NCBI GenBank assembly: GCA_020860985.1
Contig: JAJBTG010000076.1
Span: 1 to 7,612, forward strand
Direction: 5' to 3'
Source of the DNA: Oscillospiraceae bacterium
GTDB lineage: Bacteria; Bacillota; Clostridia; UBA1381
Length of the DNA: 7,612 nt
The position numbers were made by a program, and so were the translations under genes. Positions 1-5,922 of this stretch are shown in pieces. The number at the start of each line of letters is the position of its first letter. The stretch's first letter is position 1. The notes under the pieces were generated by a model that saw nothing but the letters and a program-made list of their open reading frames with translations, was not told the DNA's origin and ran no database searches.

Positions 1-20
1 AATATTGACGAAAAACGTTA

Positions 21-55
21 TATAATAAGAGTATATTATTTGATGAGGTGATACA
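21..55 (+). promoter_or_regulatory. -10 box and ribosome binding site of the deacetylase gene
   Basis: A perfect TATAAT lies at 21-26. The matching -35 position would fall at or beyond the window edge, so only half of the promoter can be judged. The TTGACG at 5-10 is only 10 nt from TATAAT and is not a usable -35 for it. GAGGTGAT at 45-52 matches the 16S anti-Shine-Dalgarno very well and sits just before the ATG at 56, which fixes that start. If TATAAT is the true -10, the leader is short, about 20-25 nt. Confidence 0.5.
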
Positions 56-1102
56 ATGACAACTCCGAACGAGTTTGAAAACAGACGCAGAGAGCGTAGG
101 CGCCGCGAACGTCGGCGTAAAAAGCGCATACGCGCCGCACTTCTTCTGATCGTTTTAATCGGAATTATAACACTCGCCTGCGTGGCGGTTTCAACTATAA
201 ATAAAAACCACACCGAAGCGGAAAACTTCGCCAATAACAATATAGATAACACAGATATAGTACAGGACGACAGCGTTTCGCAGAACGCTGACGCTGCGCA
301 AAACACCGACGTTACGTCGGAAACCGAAATTTCTTATGAATCGGAAGCCGCGGTTTCAAGCATCCCGGACGCGTCCGTCGAAAATAATTTAATGCAGATA
401 TTAACCGACTCGGGACAAACCAAGCACTGTTATCTGACCTTTGACGACGGACCGACGGAGAACGTAACTCCGCAGATATTGGACATACTGCGCAGATATA
501 ATGTTAAGGCTACATTTTTCGAGGTTGGCTCGCTTATAGAGGCAAATCCCGATATGGCGCGCAGAGTTTATGAGGAAGGTCACCTTATCGCAAACCATTC
601 GGACAGTCATAACTATGATAAATTGTATGCTACAAACGATTCGTTTATTACCGAAATTCTTACCTGCGAGGACAGAATCAGAAGCGTTATGAACGGTGAG
701 GAGCCGTTTAAGCTGATTCGTTTCCCGGGGGGCAGCTATAATTCGGGCGACTATGTGTCGGAAAAGCAAATTTACAAAACTCTTCTCGCCGAAAACGGTT
801 TCTATTACTGCGACTGGAACGCCCTTATCGGTGACGCCGAGGGAAGAACAAAAGACGCGTCCGAGCTTTTGGAATATCTGAAATCAAATATGGGCGAATA
901 TAACAACCTCATTGTGCTTATGCATGACGCGACTTCAAAGCAAGCGACAGCCGATGCTTTACCGTCAGTTATCGAATATATCGCAAGCGAGGGCTACAGC
1001 TTCCACCGTCTGGACGACATAGAGTATCAAACGATTGTCAATGATACGGCGGTTATCGAAACGGACGAGCTTGCGGATAGCGCATCAGAGATTAATTATT
1101 AA
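56..1102 (+). CDS. Membrane-anchored polysaccharide deacetylase (NodB domain, CE4 family)
   Basis: This 348-residue protein very likely removes N-acetyl groups from a cell-surface glycan, most plausibly peptidoglycan GlcNAc or MurNAc. Residues 9-26 are strongly basic (runs of Arg with Glu) and are followed by one hydrophobic helix at about 27-48, giving an N-in membrane anchor with the enzyme outside the cell. Residues 49-115 form a low-complexity Asn/Asp/Glu/Ser/Ala linker. The NodB domain spans about 122-325. All CE4 motifs are visible: TFDDGP (D130 base, D131 metal), HSDSH (metal ligands H181 and H185), RFPGG (222-226), DWN (253-255) and LMHD (H290). The domain therefore looks catalytically intact. 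A lipobox is unlikely: Cys42 lies in the helix, but position -3 is Thr and hydrophobic residues follow. The gene appears monocistronic, is convergent with the GH13 gene and ends at a strong terminator. The exact substrate (PgdA-like or PdaA-like) cannot be settled from sequence alone. Confidence 0.93.
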   Translation: MTTPNEFENRRRERRRRERRRKKRIRAALLLIVLIGIITLACVAVSTINKNHTEAENFANNNIDNTDIVQDDSVSQNADAAQNTDVTSETEISYESEAAVSSIPDASVENNLMQILTDSGQTKHCYLTFDDGPTENVTPQILDILRRYNVKATFFEVGSLIEANPDMARRVYEEGHLIANHSDSHNYDKLYATNDSFITEILTCEDRIRSVMNGEEPFKLIRFPGGSYNSGDYVSEKQIYKTLLAENGFYYCDWNALIGDAEGRTKDASELLEYLKSNMGEYNNLIVLMHDATSKQATADALPSVIEYIASEGYSFHRLDDIEYQTIVNDTAVIETDELADSASEINY

Positions 1103-1149
1103 AAGTCTTGACGCTAAAAAGCGTTGAAAGCAAAAAAACAAAGCGAATA

Positions 1150-1195
1150 AAAAACTCCCGAATCAAGCCTCGCGGCTTTGATTACGGGAGTTTTT
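1150..1195. terminator. Bidirectional intrinsic terminator between convergent genes
   Basis: AAAAACTCCCG (1150-1160) pairs with CGGGAGTTTTT (1185-1195). The stem continues as AATCAAGCC (1161-1169) pairing with GGCTTTGATT (1174-1183), with one extra T and a bulged A1184, and closes on the loop TCGC (1170-1173). The stem ends in T5 on the plus strand. On the minus strand the A-tract at 1149-1154 reads as T6. The hairpin can therefore stop transcription of the deacetylase gene (end 1102) and of the GH13 gene (end 1255) from the other side. Confidence 0.88.
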
Positions 1196-1207
1196 CTACG
1201 AACCAAC

Positions 1208-1246
1208 AAACGGCAAAGCGCATTTTTGCAATGCACTTTGCCGTTT
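1208..1246 (-). terminator. Second hairpin directly after the GH13 stop codon
   Basis: AAACGGCAAAG (1208-1218) pairs with CTTTGCCGTTT (1236-1246), an 11-bp perfect stem. It extends past a C1219/A1235 mismatch by GCA (1220-1222) with TGC (1232-1234), and the loop is 1223-1231. It begins 9 nt beyond the GH13 stop codon. The following minus-strand bases are TGTTGG, a poor T-tract, so this is either a weak terminator or a 3'-end protecting hairpin, with the stronger terminator at 1150-1195 behind it. On the plus strand it is followed by a T-tract only four bases long. Confidence 0.6.
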
Positions 1247-1254
1247 TATCAATA

Positions 1255-3183
1255 TTATTCAGCCCTATAGACCTTTATCCAAAGCTGCGGCATATCTATA
1301 AAATAAATTCCGTCAGCCGCGTCCATTACCTCCTCTTCCGCGCTTACGCAGGTCATTTTGGTTATACCAAAGCGCGCTATATCAAGGCGAATATTCGCGT
1401 TTTTAACATCCATATTTGCCACAACAATATACTTATCATCATCATAATAGCGAATAAACGCATACACATGACCTATTTTATACACACTTTCAAATTCACC
1501 TATCGAGAATGCCTTTGAGAGATTTCTCAATATTATCATATTGCTGTAACGCTCACGCATTGTGCCGGTCGGGTCTAACTCGTCCTCTTTTCCCCACGGA
1601 TAGCATTGGCGGCAGAATGGGTCGCCGTAGCCCTGCATACCGATTTCATCTCCGTAATAAATACACGGCACCCCCGGAAGCGTCATTTGCAAGCCGAGAA
1701 TGAGCGTGGCTCTGTCCCTTGCAACCTCAAGTCCGTAACCGTCAAGCTTGAAGTTAGCCTGATAATCACGGTCAACCTCGTGTCTGGACGGCACACCGCC
1801 CATCATTGTAAGAACCCTTTCCACATCATGGCTCGAAACCATATTGAGCAGCGAATAATACGCCTGCGGAGGATAGTTTTCCTTTAAGCTCATTAGTCTG
1901 GCGTCAAATTCGGGAGCTTCGATTTTGCCCAATACCGCGTCAATCAGAGCGGTTCTCATCGGGTAATTCATAACGGAATCAAGCTCTTTTCCCAGGAAAT
2001 ATTCGCAGCGCTCGCCGTACGCTGTTTTATTTGAAGCGTCCTCCCATACCTCACCTATGATAACCGCGTCCTGCTTAGCCTCCTTCGCATTTTTGCGAAG
2101 CTCCTTTACAAAGGCTCCCGGAAGCTCGTCAACCACATCAAGACGCCAACCGGACGCACCGGCTTTAAGCCATTTCTTTATAATGGCGTTCTTGCCGGAT
2201 AATATATATTCTCTGTAATTTTTATCGCTCTCCTCAACCTGTGGCAGCGTAGTCATACCCCACCATGACTCATACACTCCCGGCCAATCCATAAAGCGAT
2301 ACCAGCTGTAATACGGCGAATCCTGTGATTGATACGCGCCTACACTGTCATATGTGCCGTTTTTATTAAAATACTGGCTGTCGCTTCCGGTGTGGTTGAA
2401 CACTCCGTCGAGGATTATTCTTATTCCAAGCTTTTCCGCCTCCGTGCAAAGCTCCTTGAATTTATCCTCATCGCCAAACATCGAATCGATTTTCTCATAG
2501 CTGCCCGTATCATATTTATGGTTTGAGTACGCGCTGAAAATCGGGTTTAAATAAATAACCGTAATGCCCAATTCTTTAAGATAGGGCAGCTTCTTTATAA
2601 CTCCCTCCAAATTTCCTCCGAAGAAGTCATTCGCTTTATATTCGCCGCCGAACTGCTCCGCTTTGTAAAACGGAATCTCGCCCCATTCACGCTTTATTAT
2701 ATCCGTGCGGTCGCCGAGGAAGTTGCCGTCATCATTTCCGTTATAGAATCGGTCAACGAAAATCTGATACGCTATTCCCTCCTTGAACCAATCGGGAGTT
2801 TTGTAGTCCGTGCCGTATACGGTAATCTGAAAAGCTCTTCCGGGCTTTTGAAGGCTCATCTCTCCTCTGCCGCCCAGATTACTCTGATTGTTTCCGTAGT
2901 AAACGGTACCCTGCGACGTTTCTATCTCAAAATAATACCATACAAGGCATACCTCATCAGGCATTGTTACCTTAACCGAATAGATACAGTGGTCCGCCAC
3001 GTCAAACAAATACACCATATCCTCGCGTATTTCCTCTCCGCCATCCTTTTTATAGACTAAGCGAACCGCATTCGGAATACCCACGCCCGAAGCTGAAATA
3101 CGAAATCTTATTTCCGTTCCGCACGTCACCGCGCCAAACGGCCTTCTGTAAAATTTTTCTCTGGAATTATGCTCAATAGTCAT
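1255..3183 (-). CDS. GH13 alpha-amylase family glycosidase, neopullulanase/amylopullulanase-like, cytoplasmic
   Basis: This 642-residue enzyme is predicted to hydrolyse alpha-1,4 and perhaps alpha-1,6 bonds in glycogen, maltodextrin or pullulan-like substrates. An N-terminal beta-rich domain (about 10-125, position like the CBM34-type domains of neopullulanases) precedes the (beta/alpha)8 barrel, which starts near GIAYQIFVDRF (136-146). The family motifs are intact: SNHKYDTGSY (220-229), DGVFNH (259-264), GWRLDVVDE with nucleophile D349, GEVWED with acid/base E378, SHDVER with D453, and the YYGDEIGM segment (509-516). A C-terminal beta domain covers about 556-642. There is no signal peptide, so it should act on intracellular glucan. 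The start is supported by AAAGGGG (3191-3197) about 7 nt before the ATG. It lies downstream of glgA-glgP and could remove the branched stubs phosphorylase cannot use, but a terminator-like hairpin before it suggests partly separate transcription. The fine specificity within GH13 is not determinable here. Confidence 0.93.
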   Translation of the reverse strand: MTIEHNSREKFYRRPFGAVTCGTEIRFRISASGVGIPNAVRLVYKKDGGEEIREDMVYLFDVADHCIYSVKVTMPDEVCLVWYYFEIETSQGTVYYGNNQSNLGGRGEMSLQKPGRAFQITVYGTDYKTPDWFKEGIAYQIFVDRFYNGNDDGNFLGDRTDIIKREWGEIPFYKAEQFGGEYKANDFFGGNLEGVIKKLPYLKELGITVIYLNPIFSAYSNHKYDTGSYEKIDSMFGDEDKFKELCTEAEKLGIRIILDGVFNHTGSDSQYFNKNGTYDSVGAYQSQDSPYYSWYRFMDWPGVYESWWGMTTLPQVEESDKNYREYILSGKNAIIKKWLKAGASGWRLDVVDELPGAFVKELRKNAKEAKQDAVIIGEVWEDASNKTAYGERCEYFLGKELDSVMNYPMRTALIDAVLGKIEAPEFDARLMSLKENYPPQAYYSLLNMVSSHDVERVLTMMGGVPSRHEVDRDYQANFKLDGYGLEVARDRATLILGLQMTLPGVPCIYYGDEIGMQGYGDPFCRQCYPWGKEDELDPTGTMRERYSNMIILRNLSKAFSIGEFESVYKIGHVYAFIRYYDDDKYIVVANMDVKNANIRLDIARFGITKMTCVSAEEEVMDAADGIYFIDMPQLWIKVYRAE

Positions 3184-3231
3184 ATGCTTTCCCCTTTATT
3201 CAAATATCTGTAAACCGCAGAAAATTTCTAT

Positions 3232-3280
3232 ACAAAGAAACAAGACTACGGACATAAGCCTTACGGCTTTGTCCTCAGTC
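3232..3280 (-). terminator. Probable intrinsic terminator downstream of glgP
   Basis: Read on the minus strand, GGACAAAGCC (3274-3265) pairs with GGCTT-TGTCC (3260-3250, bulged base at 3255) around the loop GTAA (3264-3261). After a 2x2 internal loop the stem is extended by GACT (3280-3277) pairing with AGTC (3247-3244). The stem is followed by TTGTTTCTTTG (3243-3233), 8 T in 11 bases. It lies about 140 nt past the glgP stop and about 50 nt before the GH13 start codon, so it could end glgA-glgP transcripts or attenuate read-through into the GH13 gene. The broken T-tract lowers confidence. Confidence 0.5.
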
Positions 3281-3415
3281 CTGCCTTATTAAATCAGAGC
3301 TTCCCGCATAAATGATTCGCAAATTCCCGAGCTTGACGCTCAGAAAAACATGATTGCCGTCTTTCGGAAATTCACGCCTTCGGCGGCAAAGCCGACCGAA
3401 AAATATCGAATATGC
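3281..3415. other. Non-coding stretch with several short inverted repeats
   Basis: No convincing gene is present between the glgP stop and the terminator-like hairpin at 3232-3280. Short self-complementary pieces are dense: GAGC/GCTC at 3329-3332 and 3338-3341, TTTCGG/CCGAAA at 3362-3367 and 3396-3401, and inside that pair two mutually exclusive stems, CGCC/GGCG (3375-3378 with 3382-3385) and CGGC/GCCG (3384-3387 with 3391-3394). The words GAGCTT and TTCCCG each occur twice, in swapped order, at 3297-3306 and 3325-3334. None is followed by a proper T-tract. It may be an mRNA 3'-end structure or a degenerate dispersed repeat; nothing here decides between these. Confidence 0.45.
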
Positions 3416-3435
3416 CTCCGATTATTTAATCGGAG
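3416..3435. repeat. Perfect 20-bp palindrome across the glgP stop codon
   Basis: CTCCGATTA (3416-3424) and TAATCGGAG (3427-3435) are exact inverted copies separated by TT. The glgP stop codon (3424-3422 on the minus strand) lies inside it, so the hairpin forms from the last codons plus the stop. A T5 run follows on the minus strand, but only about 15 nt beyond the stem, so a classical terminator is doubtful. It may instead protect the 3' end or be part of the structured region downstream. Confidence 0.65.
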
Positions 3436-5902
3436 CTAAGTGCCAGATTTGTCTGTTGTAATCGTCGATTGTTCTGTCGCTTGAGAAGAATCCTGCCGAT
3501 GCCGTATTCATAATTGCCTTTTCAAGCCATGCGTCTCTGTCTTGGTAATCTATCGACATCTTTTCCTGATACTTCATATAGTCCTCAAAATCTCTTATTA
3601 CCATATATGTGTCGGGATAGCCGTAATCACCAAACAGAAGCGTCTGATACAAATCCTTGAACATCTGACTTCCCGGAATGATTGAGCCGTCTACCAATCT
3701 ATCGAGCGCACGTCTTAACAACGTGTTCGACGAATAAATATCCTTTACCTCATCGCCGCCGGAATAACGAAGTCTTGCGGCAACCTCATCCGCCTTCAAG
3801 CCGAAGATATAAATATTATCCTCGCCTACCTGCTCAAGTATCTCAACATTTGCTCCGTCGAGAGTACCTATCGTAACCGCACCGTTAAGCATAAATTTCA
3901 TGTTGCCCGTACCCGAAGCTTCCTTGCAGGCGGTTGAAATCTGCTCTGAAATATCAGCCGCGATTATAAGCTTCTCCGCTATCGATACGCTGTAGTTTTC
4001 GAGGAATACAACCTTTATCTTACCGTTCACTCTCGGGTCGTTGTTAATCATATCCCCGACGGAGTTAATCAGCTTAATAATGAGCTTTGCTCTGGCATAT
4101 CCGGGAGCCGCCTTCGCACCGAAAATATAAGTTTTCGGATAATAATCATAGGTCGGATCCTCGAGGATTCTGTTGTATTCGGCAATGATATGAAGAATGT
4201 TCATAAGCTGACGCTTATATTCATGCAATCTCTTACTTTGAACGTCAAAGATAGAGTCCGGATCAACCTCGATACCGTTATGCTCCTTAATATAAGCGGC
4301 AAGGTTTACCTTATTCTGACGCTTGATTGCGGCGAACTTCTCCTTAAATTCCTTATCCTTTGCAAATTTCTTTAATTTAGACAGCTGCTCCGCGTCCTTA
4401 ATCCAGCCGTTGCCAATCTTTGATGTAATCAAATCAGCAAGCTGCGGGTTACAGTTGCAAATCCATCTTCTAAAGGTTATGCCGTTTGTAATCGCGAAGA
4501 AGCGGTCATGATTGATATTATAGTAGTCGGCAAAAATATCCGTCTTTAGGATTTCAGTGTGCAGCTTTGAAACGCCGTTTACCGCGAAACAGCTTGCAAG
4601 ACACATATTTGCCATGAAAATCTGATTGTCCGAAATAATCGCCATATATTTATGCTTTGTGTAATCATTCGGATATATTTCATTCAGTCTTATCATAAGA
4701 CGTCTGTTCATTTCATCAACAATCATATGCAATCTCGGAAGAATCTTCTTGAACATATCGAGCGGCCACTTCTCCAATGCCTCGCTCATAACGGTATGGT
4801 TGGTATAAGCGAATACCTTTGTTACTATATCCCAGGATTCATCCCAGCCCAGACCCTTTTCATCCATCAAAAGACGCATTAATTCAGGGATTGCCATTGT
4901 CGGGTGAGTATCGTTGATATGGATAACAACCTTATCCGGAAGCTTAGACCAATCACTGCCGTTTCTTTCCTCGAATTCCTTCAAAATCCACTGTAATGTG
5001 GCAGAAACAAGGAAATACTGCTGCTTCAATCTCAACTCCTTACCCTCGGTATTATTATCCTCGGGATAAAGTACCTTTGAAATAACCTCGGCAAGCTCCT
5101 TTTCCTCAACGGCATGAATATAATCGCCGCGGTTGAACGCCTTCATATCCATATGATCCGGTGCTTTTGCGCTCCAAAGTCTGAGCTTGTTTACGATTTT
5201 TGAATCATATCCGCATAGAGGCATATCGTAAGGCATAGCCAAAATTGTCGTAGCGTTTTCATAGCGGAAGCTAAACTTTCCGTCCATCCAATCGCTGTAA
5301 ACCTGACCGCCGAATTTAACCTCAACGGTTTCCTCCGGTCTTGCGATTTCCCACGCGCAGCCGTTGTCAAGCCATGAATCCGGAAGCTCCGTCTGATAAC
5401 CGTCAACAATCTTCTGACGGAACAGACCGTATTCGTAACGAATAGTACAGCCGTAAGCCGGTAAATCCATAGTGGTCAACGAGTCGATAAAGCACGCCGC
5501 AAGACGTCCCAAACCACCGTTACCGAGACCGGCGTCATTTTCAAGCTCCGCAATATCCGACAATGAATATCCCAAATCCGCAAGAACGTGCTGATATTCG
5601 TCGGTCTGCATAAGATTCAATATATTGGTGCAAAGCAATCTGCCCATCAAAAATTCAAACGAAAGATAATAAAGCTTCTTTGAGCCTTCCTCTTTCACCT
5701 GACGGTGCGACTTTGCCCACTTTTCCATAATCTGATCTCGTACAGTAAGCGCGCAGGCGGTATAAACCATATGCGGAGTAGCCTCCTCCATGACCTTACC
5801 GAAATGTCTGCCCACCTTGCCGACGATTTCTTTCTTCAATGCCTCCTCAGCAGCCGTAAGCTTTACTTTTGCCGATGCCTTTGTTGTTTTTGTTTCTGCC
5901 AT
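3422..5902 (-). CDS. glgP: Glycogen/maltodextrin phosphorylase (GT35)
   Basis: This PLP-dependent enzyme splits terminal alpha-1,4 bonds of glycogen or maltodextrin with phosphate, releasing glucose-1-phosphate in the cytoplasm. At 826 residues it has the usual family length. Visible signatures are GLGNGGLGRLA (125-135), NDTHPTMAIPELMRLL (330-345), SKRLHEYKRQ (556-565) and the PLP segment EASGTGNMKFMLNGA (661-675), with the Schiff-base lysine at K669. The first 20 residues are a Lys/Thr/Ala-rich lead before the conserved fold. The ATG at 5902 follows GGGAGG (5920-5915 on the minus strand) at a rather long spacing of 12 nt; an ATG immediately after the ribosome binding site is followed at once by TAG, so it is not a start. 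The 17-nt gap to glgA implies one transcript and possible translational coupling. Glycogen versus maltodextrin preference (GlgP or MalP) is not certain, though the partner GlgA favours glycogen. Confidence 0.96.
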   Translation of the reverse strand: MAETKTTKASAKVKLTAAEEALKKEIVGKVGRHFGKVMEEATPHMVYTACALTVRDQIMEKWAKSHRQVKEEGSKKLYYLSFEFLMGRLLCTNILNLMQTDEYQHVLADLGYSLSDIAELENDAGLGNGGLGRLAACFIDSLTTMDLPAYGCTIRYEYGLFRQKIVDGYQTELPDSWLDNGCAWEIARPEETVEVKFGGQVYSDWMDGKFSFRYENATTILAMPYDMPLCGYDSKIVNKLRLWSAKAPDHMDMKAFNRGDYIHAVEEKELAEVISKVLYPEDNNTEGKELRLKQQYFLVSATLQWILKEFEERNGSDWSKLPDKVVIHINDTHPTMAIPELMRLLMDEKGLGWDESWDIVTKVFAYTNHTVMSEALEKWPLDMFKKILPRLHMIVDEMNRRLMIRLNEIYPNDYTKHKYMAIISDNQIFMANMCLASCFAVNGVSKLHTEILKTDIFADYYNINHDRFFAITNGITFRRWICNCNPQLADLITSKIGNGWIKDAEQLSKLKKFAKDKEFKEKFAAIKRQNKVNLAAYIKEHNGIEVDPDSIFDVQSKRLHEYKRQLMNILHIIAEYNRILEDPTYDYYPKTYIFGAKAAPGYARAKLIIKLINSVGDMINNDPRVNGKIKVVFLENYSVSIAEKLIIAADISEQISTACKEASGTGNMKFMLNGAVTIGTLDGANVEILEQVGEDNIYIFGLKADEVAARLRYSGGDEVKDIYSSNTLLRRALDRLVDGSIIPGSQMFKDLYQTLLFGDYGYPDTYMVIRDFEDYMKYQEKMSIDYQDRDAWLEKAIMNTASAGFFSSDRTIDDYNRQIWHLAPIK

Positions 5903-5922
5903 ATTTGTCTACATCCTCCCTA
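5903..5922 (-). promoter_or_regulatory. glgP ribosome binding site abutting the glgA stop codon
   Basis: On the minus strand the glgA stop TAG (5922-5920) runs directly into GGAGG (5919-5915), so a ribosome ending glgA covers the glgP initiation region. This suits translational coupling between synthase and phosphorylase. The 12-nt gap from GGAGG to the ATG is longer than optimal, which may make glgP depend more on ribosomes arriving from glgA. Confidence 0.7.

Noticed and set aside
5..26. TTGACG followed by TATAAT as a complete sigma-A promoter.
   Set aside because: The spacing is only 10 nt, far below the usual 16-18, so these two boxes cannot work together; only TATAAT was kept as a candidate -10.
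401..769. Minus-strand open frame of 122 codons inside the deacetylase gene.
   Set aside because: It lies wholly antisense to the conserved NodB domain, whose catalytic motifs explain the sequence.
1111..1124. Small hairpin ACGCT-AAAA-AGCGT just after the deacetylase stop codon.
   Set aside because: Only 5 bp and no T-tract follows; the terminator at 1150-1195 explains the 3' end better.
1108..1518. Plus-strand open frame spanning the terminators and the 3' end of the GH13 gene.
   Set aside because: It runs through two strong hairpins and then antisense to the GH13 C-terminal domain. Its composition (Ile, His, Asn-rich) is typical of a shadow frame.
3184..3260. A dedicated promoter for the GH13 gene (TTGTAT with TACAGA at 17-nt spacing on the minus strand).
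   Set aside because: Both boxes match consensus poorly, and AT-rich intergenic DNA gives such matches by chance.
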